A stretch of 64,000 nt of DNA from Streptomyces sp. NBC_01439. Its GTDB lineage: Bacteria > Actinomycetota > Actinomycetes > Streptomycetales > Streptomycetaceae. This document shows positions 25,219 to 33,220 of the stretch, piece by piece. Each line of letters opens with the position of its first letter. Position 1 is the stretch's first letter. The notes under the pieces are model-generated. The model saw only the letters and a program-made list of their open reading frames with translations, ran no database searches and was not told the DNA's origin. The stretch lies in assembly GCF_036227605.1 (NCBI RefSeq), contig NZ_CP109487.1, forward strand, positions 7,067,501 to 7,131,500, in the 5' to 3' direction. The translations under genes were made by a program, and so were the position numbers.

Positions 25219-26667
25219 ATGAACAAGACGATCAGGCGTGCGTCGGTCTTCTGTCTGCTCCTGGTGCTGGCCCTGCTGGTCCGCGTCACCTGGGTGCAGG
25301 CATACCAAGGCCAGGCCCTCGCAGACGACAAGCACAACCGCCGGAATCTCATCGGGCAGTACGAGAACCCGCTGGGGAACATCATCGTGGGTGGGGAGGC
25401 GATCACCGGCTCGGTGAAGACGGGCGGCAAGGACTTCGGCTACAAGCGGACGTACGTCGACGGTCCCCTCTACGCCCCCATCACGGGCTACAGCTCCCAG
25501 GCCTACGGCAGCACCATGCTGGAGGGCATCTACAGGAACGTCCTCAACGGCTCCGACAGCCGACTGAAGACGGTCATGGACATGCTCACCAATAAGCGGG
25601 CTTCCCCCGGCAACGTCCTGACCACCATCGACAAGGACGTCCAGAAGGCCACCTATGACGCGCTCCAGGGCAAGCAGGGCGCGGCCGTGGCCCTGGACCC
25701 CGGAACCGGCGAGATCCTCGCCGTGGTGAACAATCCCTCCTTCGACCCGGGCACCATCGCCGGCGCCAACGACGAGAAGGCCTGGACGGAGCTCTCCGCG
25801 GACAAGGGCAAGGCCATGGAGAACGTGGCGCTGCGCAAGCCCCAGGCACCCGGCTCCACCTTCAAGCTGGTCACCCTCGCCGCGGCGATCGAGAACGGCC
25901 TCGTCACCGACATCGACCGGCAGACCGGCATCGCCGACCCGTACACGATTCCCGGCACCCGTACCCCGCTGCCCAGCGAGGCGGGCTCCGCGGCCTGCAA
26001 CAACGTCTCGGTGCGCACCGCCCTGAGGCTGTCCTGCAACAACGTCTTCGCCGAGCTCGCTTCCAAGCTGGGCCAGGACAAGATGCGGGCGACGGCCGAG
26101 AAGCTCGGATTCAACGTGCAGATCGACACGCCGGTGCGCACCAACCCGCCCAGCAAGTACCCGTCGAAGAAGATGTCGATCGACCAGGTCGCGCAGACGG
26201 GTATCGGCCAGTTCGACGTGCAGGCCACCCCGCTCCAGATGGCGATGGTGACCGCCGCGATCGAGAACGGCGGCAAGCTCGTCGCCCCGCACGTCGTATC
26301 CGAGGTCACCGACGCGGGCGGCAACGTGCTGGAGAGCTTCAAGGACGCGAAGTCCCAGCGGGTCATGGGGGAGAAGACCGCCTCGATGATCCGCGACGCC
26401 ATGCGCACGGTCGCCACCGAAGGCGGCGGCAAGCCGGCCCAGGTGTCCGGCGCCGAGGTGGGCGGCAAGACCGGTACCGCCCAGCGCGGTGTCAACAACA
26501 GCCTCGCTCCGCTGGCCTGGTTCACCTCGTACGGCAAGTCGAACGGCAAGCAGATCGCGGTGGCCGTGGTGATCGAGAACTCCGACACCGACCGTTCCGA
26601 GATCGGCGGCGGGAAGCTGGCCGCGCCCATCGCCCAGAAGATGATGGAGGCGTGGCTGAAGAAGTAG
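25219..26667 (+). CDS. Class B penicillin-binding protein (transpeptidase)
   Basis: 482 aa. One N-terminal membrane anchor (residues 8-28) precedes a small dimerisation domain and the transpeptidase domain. All three active-site motifs are present: STFK at 213-216, SCN at 272-274 and KTG at 417-419. Layout and length match PbpA-type elongation/sporulation transpeptidases of Streptomyces, which cross-link peptidoglycan outside the membrane. Here it is alone, without an ftsW/rodA partner or Ser/Thr kinase gene, 62 bases after the response regulator. A good hairpin terminator follows. Confidence 0.93.
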   Translation: MNKTIRRASVFCLLLVLALLVRVTWVQAYQGQALADDKHNRRNLIGQYENPLGNIIVGGEAITGSVKTGGKDFGYKRTYVDGPLYAPITGYSSQAYGSTMLEGIYRNVLNGSDSRLKTVMDMLTNKRASPGNVLTTIDKDVQKATYDALQGKQGAAVALDPGTGEILAVVNNPSFDPGTIAGANDEKAWTELSADKGKAMENVALRKPQAPGSTFKLVTLAAAIENGLVTDIDRQTGIADPYTIPGTRTPLPSEAGSAACNNVSVRTALRLSCNNVFAELASKLGQDKMRATAEKLGFNVQIDTPVRTNPPSKYPSKKMSIDQVAQTGIGQFDVQATPLQMAMVTAAIENGGKLVAPHVVSEVTDAGGNVLESFKDAKSQRVMGEKTASMIRDAMRTVATEGGGKPAQVSGAEVGGKTGTAQRGVNNSLAPLAWFTSYGKSNGKQIAVAVVIENSDTDRSEIGGGKLAAPIAQKMMEAWLKK

Positions 26668-26689
26668 CCGCGGAGGCCGCGCGGACGGA

Positions 26690-26718
26690 GCGCCGGGAAC
26701 CGTCGGGGTTCCCGGCGC
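26690..26718 (+). terminator. Hairpin terminator after the penicillin-binding protein gene
   Basis: GCGCCGGGAACC (26690-26701) pairs perfectly with GGTTCCCGGCGC (26707-26718) around a 5-base loop, 22 bases after the stop. The stem ends 12 bases before the next start codon. Confidence 0.85.
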
Positions 26719-26730
26719 GTTCCCCCTCCC

Positions 26731-27231
26731 ATGATCAGAGCCGCGCACCCCGACGACCTCCCTGCGATCGCCGCCCTGCACACCCGGGCCCGCGCCACCT
26801 ACTACCAGGGCCACATCCCCGAGCAGGCCTACCTGGGCGACGCCGAGCTCCAGCGGACCCGCGAGGGCTGGTCGCGGGCCATCGCCCGGGACGCGGCCGA
26901 GGGCGAGGTGCTCTGCGCCGAGCAGGACGGCGAGCTCACCGGGGTCGCCGCGTTCCGCACGCAGGACGGCGAGACCACCCTCACCCAGCTCCACGTCGAC
27001 CCCGTCCACTGGCGCCGCGGCACCGGGGCCGCCCTGCACGCCGCCTGCCTGGACGCCTGGCGGCGGGCCGGAATCCGCCGGGTCCGCCTGGAGGTCTACG
27101 AACACAACCTCCGCGCCCAGGCCTTCTACGCCACCCAGGGGTGGCTCGCGGATCCCTCGGCCCCGCGCTCGGGCACCCACCGCACCCTCTGGCTCCAGGT
27201 GGGCCGGGCATCTGCCCCGTCCGGGGAATGA
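26731..27231 (+). CDS. GNAT-family N-acetyltransferase
   Basis: 166 aa. Motif A is LHVDPVHWRRGTGAALHAACLDAWRRAG (about residues 88-116) and motif B is EHNLRAQAFYATQGW. The N-terminal IRAAHPDDLPAIAALHTRARATYYQGHIP is typical of the Rim-like GNATs. The ATG at 26731 lacks a Shine-Dalgarno and sits just past the terminator stem, so translation may be leaderless. An 8-bp GCCCCGTC/GACGGGGC hairpin at 27214-27239 overlaps the stop codon and may be its terminator. Substrate unknown. Confidence 0.85.
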   Translation: MIRAAHPDDLPAIAALHTRARATYYQGHIPEQAYLGDAELQRTREGWSRAIARDAAEGEVLCAEQDGELTGVAAFRTQDGETTLTQLHVDPVHWRRGTGAALHAACLDAWRRAGIRRVRLEVYEHNLRAQAFYATQGWLADPSAPRSGTHRTLWLQVGRASAPSGE

Positions 27232-27294
27232 GACGGGGCGGCGAATGGTTGAACCGCAAACCGTTTCCCCCTGAACCCGGAGAGAAGAAGGATC

Positions 27295-28002
27295 ATGCGC
27301 GTCGAAATCTGGAGCGACATCGCTTGTCCCTGGTGCTACATCGGAAAGGCCCGTTTCGCCAAGGGCCTCGCCGAGTTCGCGCACCGCGACGAGGTGGAGG
27401 TCGTCTTCCGGTCCTTCGAACTCGACCCGGGCGGGGCGAAGGGCGTCACCACTCCCGTCGTGGAGATGCTCGCCAAGAAGTACGGCCGCACCCTCGACGA
27501 GGCGCGCGGCATGGAGGAGCACGTCGCCGCCAGCGCCCGCGCGGAGGGGCTCACCTACCGGACCGAGGGTCGCGACCACGGCAACACCTTCGACATCCAC
27601 CGGCTGCTCCACCTGGCCGCCGCCCGCGGCCGGCAGGAGCAGCTGCTCGACCTCGCCTACCGGGCCAACTTCGGCGAGGAGCGCTCCGTCTTCGACCCCG
27701 AAGTTCTGATCGAGCTCGCCGTCGAGGCCGGACTCGACGGGGCCGAGGCCCGCGCCGTCCTCGCCGACGACTCCGCCTACGCCGACGCGGTCCGGGCCGA
27801 CGAGCGCGAAGCCGCCGAGCTGGGAGCGAACGCCGTGCCGTTCTTCGTCCTCGACCGCCGCTACGGGATCTCCGGCGGACAGCCGGCAGAGGTGTTCACC
27901 CGGGCCCTGGAGCAGGCGTGGGCCGGGCGCGAGGCCCTGGAACCGGCCCCCGCCGCCGAGGCCTGCGAGCCCGACGGCGCGTGCGCGGTCCCCCAGGCAT
28001 AA
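27295..28002 (+). CDS. DsbA-family oxidoreductase, FrnE type
   Basis: 235 aa thioredoxin-fold protein with an inserted helical domain. The redox site is CPWC at residues 11-14 (SDIACPWCYIGKARF) and the cis-proline loop is GANAVPFFVLDRRYGISGGQPAEVF, the FrnE-family C-terminal pattern. There is no signal peptide, so it is cytoplasmic, unlike periplasmic DsbA. FrnE proteins act as disulfide isomerases in oxidative stress or in polyketide tailoring; no biosynthetic genes adjoin. The start has an AGAAGGA ahead of it. The C-terminal tail ends with CEPDGACAV, holding two extra cysteines. Confidence 0.9.
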   Translation: MRVEIWSDIACPWCYIGKARFAKGLAEFAHRDEVEVVFRSFELDPGGAKGVTTPVVEMLAKKYGRTLDEARGMEEHVAASARAEGLTYRTEGRDHGNTFDIHRLLHLAAARGRQEQLLDLAYRANFGEERSVFDPEVLIELAVEAGLDGAEARAVLADDSAYADAVRADEREAAELGANAVPFFVLDRRYGISGGQPAEVFTRALEQAWAGREALEPAPAAEACEPDGACAVPQA

Positions 28003-28020
28003 GGACCGCTCGGGGAGAGC

Positions 28021-28056
28021 CGGGGGCCTCAGGGGTCTCGGGGGCCTCAGGGGTCT
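28021..28056 (+). repeat. Two 18-bp tandem repeat units
   Basis: CGGGGGCCTCAGGGGTCT occurs twice in direct tandem, 42 bases before the next gene's ATG. No clear function; it may affect spacing in that promoter region. Confidence 0.85.
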
Positions 28057-28098
28057 CGGCGATGGACTGTGGGCGTGGTCTGGCGCACAGTTGAAGGC

Positions 28099-29160
28099 AT
28101 GGATCTTCTGCTCGCCGAAGCGACCCGTGCCGAGTTCGCCCACTCCACCACCTACCTCAACACCGCCAATTGCGGGGTCGTCCCGCGTTCCGCCGTCGCA
28201 GCCGTACGGGAGCTGGCCGAGGCGGCGGGGGCCGGGCTCCCCACCGGCTTCGGCGACTTCGACCGCGTGAACGGGGCCCGGGCGGCCTTCGCCCGCCTGG
28301 TCGGGGTGGACACCGACCGGGTGTCCACCGGCTCGGCCGTCTCCACCCACGTCGGCCTCGTCGCCGCCTCGCTCCCGCCGGGCGCCGAAGTGCTTTGTCC
28401 CGAGGGCGAGTTCTCCTCAGTGATCAACCCCTTCGTGGCGCGCGGCGACCTCAAGGTGCGCTTCGCCCCGCTCGAAGCCGTCGCCGAGGCCGTGGGCCCC
28501 GGTACCGCTCTGGTCTCGCTGAGCGTCGTGCAGTCCGCGGACGGCCGCAAGGCCGACCTGGCGGCGGTGCGCGCCGCGGCGACCGCGCACGGGGCCCGGA
28601 TGCTCGTGGACGCGACCCAGGCGGTCGGCTGGCTCCCCTTCGACGCCTCGCCGTACGAGTACACGGTCGCCGGCGGCTTCAAATGGCTGCTCGGCGTGCG
28701 CGGAGCCTCGTACCTGACGGTGTCGCCGCAGGCCCAGCACACGCTGACCCCGCTGCACGCCGGATGGGTTCCGGCGGTGGCCGAAGGGGGCGCCACCTAC
28801 GGGCCGATGGCGGAACTCGCCCACGGAGCGCGGCGGTTCGACGAGTCCCCGGCCTTCCTCGCCTACCACGCGTCCGAGCCGGCGCTGGCCCTGCTGGAGC
28901 GGATCGGCATCGAGGCCGTCCACGCCCACGACACCGCCCTGGCCGCCCGCTACCGGGCCGGGCTCGCGCGCCTGGGCCACGAACCCGTCCCCGGGGACTC
29001 CGCCATCGTCTCCGTACCGGGCCTCGCCGACCGGCAGCCCGTCCTGGAGGCGGCCGGCATCGTCACATCGGCGCGCGCGGGCCTCCTGCGGGCCTCGTTC
29101 CACCTCTACAACACGGAGGCGGACGTGGACCGGCTGCTGGACGCCCTCTCCGCCTCCTGA
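28099..29160 (+). CDS. Class V aminotransferase-like PLP enzyme
   Basis: 353 aa. The fold-type I pattern is clear: TYLNTANCGVVPRS at the start, STGSAVSTHVGL, VDATQAVGWLPFD (the PLP-nitrogen aspartate) and the PLP lysine in VAGGFKWLLGVRGASYL. The C-terminal RASFHLYNTEADVDRLLDAL matches isopenicillin N epimerase/kynureninase-like members. I take the ATG at 28099 behind GAAGG; a GTG 30 bases earlier is less likely. Substrate is unknown. It and the following amidohydrolase are 30 bases apart on one strand. Confidence 0.85.
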   Translation: MDLLLAEATRAEFAHSTTYLNTANCGVVPRSAVAAVRELAEAAGAGLPTGFGDFDRVNGARAAFARLVGVDTDRVSTGSAVSTHVGLVAASLPPGAEVLCPEGEFSSVINPFVARGDLKVRFAPLEAVAEAVGPGTALVSLSVVQSADGRKADLAAVRAAATAHGARMLVDATQAVGWLPFDASPYEYTVAGGFKWLLGVRGASYLTVSPQAQHTLTPLHAGWVPAVAEGGATYGPMAELAHGARRFDESPAFLAYHASEPALALLERIGIEAVHAHDTALAARYRAGLARLGHEPVPGDSAIVSVPGLADRQPVLEAAGIVTSARAGLLRASFHLYNTEADVDRLLDALSAS

Positions 29161-29190
29161 AGCGGCGGGGCCCGTGCGTACAGTGCCGCC

Positions 29191-30321
29191 ATGAGCGATG
29201 TGAGCGGTGTGAGCCAGGCAGGCGATGTGCGCGACGGGCGCGATGTGCTGCACGTCAAGGGGCGGGTGCTGATCGGGCCCGACGAGGTGCGCGACGAGCT
29301 GTGGGTGGTCGGCGGGCGGATCTCCTACGAGCGCCCGCCCGGCGCCCGCGAGATCACCACGGTGACCGGCTGGGCCCTACCCGGACTGGTCGACGCGCAC
29401 TGCCACGTGGGCCTGGACGCCCACGGCCCGGTCGACGCCGAGACCGCCGAGCGCCAGGCCCTCACCGACCGCGACGCCGGCACCCTCCTCATCCGGGACG
29501 CCGGTTCGCCCTCCGACACCCGCTGGATCGACGACCGCGAGGACCTGCCGAAGATCATCCGGGCCGGGCGGCACATCGCGCGCACCCGCCGCTACATCCG
29601 CAACTACGCCCACGAGATCGAACCCGCCGACCTCGTCGATTACGTCGGCCGCGAGGCGCTGCGCGGTGACGGCTGGGTCAAGCTCGTAGGAGACTGGATC
29701 GAACGCGAGGCCGGGGACCTCACGGCCTGCTGGCCGCGCGCCGAGGTCGAGGCGGCCATTGCCGAGGCGCATCGGCTCGGCGCCCGCGTCACCGCGCACT
29801 GCTTCGCCGGGGACTCGCTGCGCGACCTGGTCGAGGCGGGCATCGACTGCATCGAACACGCCACCGGCCTCACCGAGGACACCATCCCGCTGTTCGCGGA
29901 CCGCGGGGTCGCGATCGTCCCGACGCTCGTGAACATCGCGACCTTCCCGAAGCTGGCGGCGGGCGGCGATGCGAAGTTCCCCCGCTGGTCGGCGCACATG
30001 CTGCGGCTCCACGAACGGCGCTACGACACCGTCCGCTCCGCCTACGACGCGGGCATCGACGTCTTCGTCGGCACCGACGCGGGAGGCTCCCTGCCGCACG
30101 GCCTGGTCGCGGCGGAGGTCGCGGAACTGGTCAAAGCCGGTATCCCGCCGATCGACGCCCTCTCCGCGACGACCTGGGCGGCCCGCGAGTGGCTCGGCAG
30201 GCCGGGGCTGACCGAGGGGGCGCCCGCCGACCTCGTGGTGTACGCCGCCGACCCGCGGGCCGACGTACGCGTGCTCGCGCAGCCGCTGCGGGTCGTCGTG
30301 AACGGCAGGGTCCGGGCCTGA
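29191..30321 (+). CDS. Amidohydrolase-superfamily protein
   Basis: 376 aa. Metal ligands in order: HCH in GLVDAHCHVGLD (about residues 68-70), a possible carboxylated lysine in DGWVKLVGDWIE, HC in RVTAHCFAGDS, H in DCIEHATGL and D in FVGTDAGGSLPHG. A small beta-sandwich formed by both ends surrounds the barrel (VLHVKGRVLIGPDEV and DLVVYAADPRADVRVLAQPLRVVVNGRV). This arrangement fits imidazolonepropionase/prolidase-like hydrolases of C-N bonds. Substrate unknown; it may act with the preceding PLP enzyme. Confidence 0.87.
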   Translation: MSDVSGVSQAGDVRDGRDVLHVKGRVLIGPDEVRDELWVVGGRISYERPPGAREITTVTGWALPGLVDAHCHVGLDAHGPVDAETAERQALTDRDAGTLLIRDAGSPSDTRWIDDREDLPKIIRAGRHIARTRRYIRNYAHEIEPADLVDYVGREALRGDGWVKLVGDWIEREAGDLTACWPRAEVEAAIAEAHRLGARVTAHCFAGDSLRDLVEAGIDCIEHATGLTEDTIPLFADRGVAIVPTLVNIATFPKLAAGGDAKFPRWSAHMLRLHERRYDTVRSAYDAGIDVFVGTDAGGSLPHGLVAAEVAELVKAGIPPIDALSATTWAAREWLGRPGLTEGAPADLVVYAADPRADVRVLAQPLRVVVNGRVRA

Positions 30322-30605
30322 GCCCCGCGTTGGCGCCCGGTTGACGCCGCGTGACATCGGGGACCCATCGGTCGTTGAAAGAGACCGCACGGGGCGAGCC
30401 TCCGTGAAAGGAGGGAACTCGCGTTCTTCATGGGGCGCGACGATTCGAATATGCTCCCGGAAACCACCCTTTGGGGTGAACTCGCATCAGGTTGACCCTC
30501 GTTCACCCACAGTGCGTAAAGATTCCGGAGTCGAGTCCGTCGGCGCCCGCGATGTCCCCCATCGGCGGCGCGACGGCACCCAACTCCCCGGGGGGTTCCA
30601 CCACT
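30322..30605. other. Intergenic region with inverted repeats before the LAETG protein gene
   Basis: 284 bases without a convincing gene. A bulged hairpin, GCGAG-CTCC with GGAG-CTCGC (30394-30422), could end transcription of the amidohydrolase. An 8-bp inverted repeat GGGTGAAC (30474-30481) with GTTCACCC (30501-30508) brackets a TTGACC that might be a -35 box. A PHO box is not supported because GTTGACC and GTTCACC are 10, not 11, bases apart. Confidence 0.45.
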
Positions 30606-31556
30606 GTGAACAGCCATACCTTCCGCAGGCCCGCGGCCGTCCTCCTCGCCACGGGAGCGATGGCCCTGCTCGCCGCTCCGCCCGCCTTCGCCACGGGAGG
30701 CGGCGCGGCCGGGGGAGAGGGCAAGGCCGGCGCCGTCGTCCTGCGCGCCGCACTGGACGTGGGCCTGCTCAACACGACCGTGCACGTCCCGCTGAAGACG
30801 ACCCTGAACGAGGTCAGCGCCCCGGCGACGGCCGAGAAGACCGCGTTGACCGTCACCGTGGACGGGGCCGAGGGGAACAATCCGGTCAGCGTGCTGCGCG
30901 CTGACGTGGCCACCTCCAAGGCCACCGCCGACAAGACCCGGGCCGAGGCGGAGGCGAACCTCGCCAAGGCCTCCGTCCACGTGCCCGGACTGCCGTTGCT
31001 CTCCCTCATCGAGGTGGAGAAGGTCACTTCCAAGGCCGTCTGCGAGGCGGGCAAGAAGCCGGTGGCCAGTGCGAACGCCCTCGGGAAGGTGACCGCGCTC
31101 GGCAAGAAGGTCACGCTGTCGGCGGGCGGCCCCACCAAGATCGAGGTCCCCGGAGTGGGTCAGATCGACCTGGAGCTGTCCGGTACGGAGACCACCTCCA
31201 CCACGGCCGCCGCGGCCGCGCTCCGCCTGAAGGTGGCGATCAACCCGCTGAACTTGAACGTGGCGAAGGTCGACGGTGAGATCGTGCTCGCCGAGGCGCA
31301 CTGCGAGTCCCCGACGGGCGCGGCGCCGGCGTCGAACCCGCCCGCGAACCCGGACATCAAGCCCCAGGCGGCGACGGGGACGGGCTCCGGTTCCGCCGTG
31401 TCCGGCGGCACCGCCGGCAATTCCGGCACCACCGGTGCCAACCTCGCCGAGACCGGCGGCGGTTCACTGACTCCCTACGTCGCCGGCGGGGCCCTGACCC
31501 TGCTCGCCATCGGTGGGGGCGCGCTCCTGATCACCCGGCGGGGCAGGGCCTCGTAG
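30606..31556 (+). CDS. SCO1860-like LAETG-anchored cell-surface protein
   Basis: 316 aa. A signal peptide is visible (RRPAAVLLATGAMALLAAPPAFA). The C-terminus has the sorting signal LAETGGG followed by a hydrophobic helix (TPYVAGGALTLLAIGGGALLI) and a TRRGRAS tail, the LAxTG form used by class E sortases in streptomycetes. The mature part is a beta-rich Ala/Thr/Val domain with two cysteines (KAVCEAGKK and AEAHCESP) likely to form a disulfide, then a Pro/Gly/Thr-rich spacer. The start is a GTG at 30606 with a weak ribosome site. It fits a family found near the streptomycete cobalamin locus. Confidence 0.87.
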   Translation: MNSHTFRRPAAVLLATGAMALLAAPPAFATGGGAAGGEGKAGAVVLRAALDVGLLNTTVHVPLKTTLNEVSAPATAEKTALTVTVDGAEGNNPVSVLRADVATSKATADKTRAEAEANLAKASVHVPGLPLLSLIEVEKVTSKAVCEAGKKPVASANALGKVTALGKKVTLSAGGPTKIEVPGVGQIDLELSGTETTSTTAAAAALRLKVAINPLNLNVAKVDGEIVLAEAHCESPTGAAPASNPPANPDIKPQAATGTGSGSAVSGGTAGNSGTTGANLAETGGGSLTPYVAGGALTLLAIGGGALLITRRGRAS

Positions 31557-31771
31557 GGCGGCCGGGAGCCCCGGGCCGCCGCCCGGCGCGCCCGCCCCGA
31601 GGAGCGCACGGAGGGGAGCGCTCAACGGGTGACGGGCGAGGACGGGCGGCGTGCCCGGCGACGCACGGGCCTGCGGGTACCGGTGGCCTGCGGGCCCCGG
31701 TGGCCGCGGGCTCGACGGCCGGCTCGGCGCGCGATGCGCTCGGCGCGCGACACGTTCGGCGCGTGGCGTGC

Positions 31772-32998
31772 TCAGCGGGCGGCGTGCTCCAGGCCCTGTC
31801 CACCCGCGCCACGTGACATCACGGCCTCGGTGACCTGCCGGTCGATCCGCTCGTACTCGCTCCGCTTCGCGGCCGGGAGCGAGGTGTCCGAGGCCGCGCA
31901 GGAGGCGCAGACGACGCGGAACGGCGGCCCCATGTCCGAGTACTGCGTGAGGTATTCGGCCTTCACCACCTCCCAGCGGCCCGGATGGCCCGCTGCCGGG
32001 GAGAAGGTGAAGCGGGGGATCGAGGACTGGTTGCCGCGCAGTTTGTCGGCCGGTACGAAGCTGGCGACCTGGTCGCCCATCCCGAAGACCACCCAGGTGC
32101 CGTTGATCTTCTCGTAGGGCTGCGGCACGTGGTTGTGCGTGCCGATGATCAGATCGATGTCGGGGAGTCCGTCGGCCGAGCGGGCGGCGGTCAGCGCCTG
32201 CGCCAGTGCCTTCTGCTGGTCATCGGGCGCTGTCTGCCACTCGGTGCCCCAGTGGACGCTGAGCACCACCACGTTCGCGCCCCCCGCCCGAGCGGCCCGG
32301 GCGTCGGCGATGATCCGGTCCTCGTCGATCAGATTGACGGCCCACGGCTTGCCCGGGGGAAGCGGGATGCCGTTCGTGCCGTACGTGTAGGAGAGCTGGG
32401 CGACCTTCGCCCCGCCCGCCGCGAGCAGCGCCGGGGCCTTGGCCTCCTCCGCGCTGCGGGCCGAGCCGACGTGCGGGATGCCGACCCGGTCGAGGTGGTC
32501 CAGAGTGCGGGCGAGGCCCTCGTAGCCGTCGTCCAGGGTGTGGTTCGAGGCGGTGGAACAGCTGTCGTACCCGGCGTCCCCCAGGGCGTCCGCCAACTGG
32601 TGCGGGGCCTTGAAGGTGGGATAGCCGGTGTAGGGGCCGCCCGGGCGGCCGTACGGTATCTCGTGGTGGCATATCGCCAGGTCGGCGGCGGAGACCAGGG
32701 GTTTGACCCCGGCGAGTATCTTCCGGAAGTCGTACTCTCCGGCCTTGCCCGCGTCCTGCGCCGACCGTTGGACGATCGACGGGTACGGGATGATGTCGCC
32801 GGTCGCCACCAGCGTGAACGGCTTGCCGGCGGCGGCGCCGGCGGGCGCGTCCGTCTTGTCCCGGCCCGGCTCGCCCTGGAACCGCTGCCCGGTGGCGGGC
32901 CCCCCGCCGTTGTTCAACAGCTGCGGTACGGCGTAGATCCCGCCGCCCACGACCGCCAGCACGGCCAGAGCCGTGCCCATCTTCGCGGATGAATTCAT
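31772..32998 (-). CDS. CapA-family (PgsA-like) metallophosphoesterase-fold protein
   Basis: 408 aa. An N-terminal hydrophobic segment (residues 6-26, TALAVLAVVGGGIYAVPQLL) acts as membrane anchor or uncleaved signal. The CapA domain has LVATGDIIPYPSIVQ, ADLAICHHEIPYG, SNHTLDDGYEGLARTLDHL, VVLSVHWGTEWQ and LIIGTHNHVPQPYEKINGTWVVFGMGDQ, the order of metal-site residues in CapA/PgsA. Other members take part in poly-gamma-glutamate or capsule synthesis, but the partner genes pgsBC are absent, so role is open. GGTAGGG lies upstream of the ATG. The C-terminal tail has a CASCAAS pair. Confidence 0.85.
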   Translation of the reverse strand: MNSSAKMGTALAVLAVVGGGIYAVPQLLNNGGGPATGQRFQGEPGRDKTDAPAGAAAGKPFTLVATGDIIPYPSIVQRSAQDAGKAGEYDFRKILAGVKPLVSAADLAICHHEIPYGRPGGPYTGYPTFKAPHQLADALGDAGYDSCSTASNHTLDDGYEGLARTLDHLDRVGIPHVGSARSAEEAKAPALLAAGGAKVAQLSYTYGTNGIPLPPGKPWAVNLIDEDRIIADARAARAGGANVVVLSVHWGTEWQTAPDDQQKALAQALTAARSADGLPDIDLIIGTHNHVPQPYEKINGTWVVFGMGDQVASFVPADKLRGNQSSIPRFTFSPAAGHPGRWEVVKAEYLTQYSDMGPPFRVVCASCAASDTSLPAAKRSEYERIDRQVTEAVMSRGAGGQGLEHAAR

Positions 32999-33172
32999 TC
33001 CCTACCCCCGGTGTCATGCACTGATGCGGGGATCCTCACTCGGCCCCGCCCCCGAGGCCAGCGTACGGAGCCGTACGGGTGACTGCACCGTCGGCGCTCC
33101 GTAAGGACCGCAGGTCGGACGGGTGTCGTGGAGGTCGGAACGGCCGGTTCGCGCTCAGCGCGCGCTCAGCTG

Positions 33173-33216
33173 GCGCTCGGTCCGCGCTCGGTCCGCGCTC
33201 GGTCCGCGCTCGGCTC
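33173..33216 (+). repeat. 11-bp tandem repeat
   Basis: Three GCGCTCGGTCC units and a fourth variant lie just past the 3' end of the minus-strand CobE/CobC-fusion gene, whose stop is at 33221. They probably arose by slippage and form no obvious hairpin. Confidence 0.85.
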
Positions 33217-33220
33217 AAGC

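Noticed and set aside
25123..28350. A 1075-codon minus-strand open frame across the penicillin-binding protein, GNAT and DsbA genes
   Set aside because: It spans three recognisable plus-strand genes and a terminator, has low-complexity Val/Gly/Leu composition, and shows no domain.
30361..30490. A possible ydaO-like (c-di-AMP) riboswitch before the LAETG protein gene
   Set aside because: GGGAACTCG and GGGGTGAACTCG resemble parts of that motif, but the pairing elements and order I know for it are not evident. A covariance search for RF00379 would decide.
30491..30508. GTTGACC-GTTCACC as a PHO box upstream of the LAETG protein gene
   Set aside because: The two units are 10 bases apart, whereas PhoP units need an 11-base period, and the first unit has a mismatch. 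The gene has no phosphate link.
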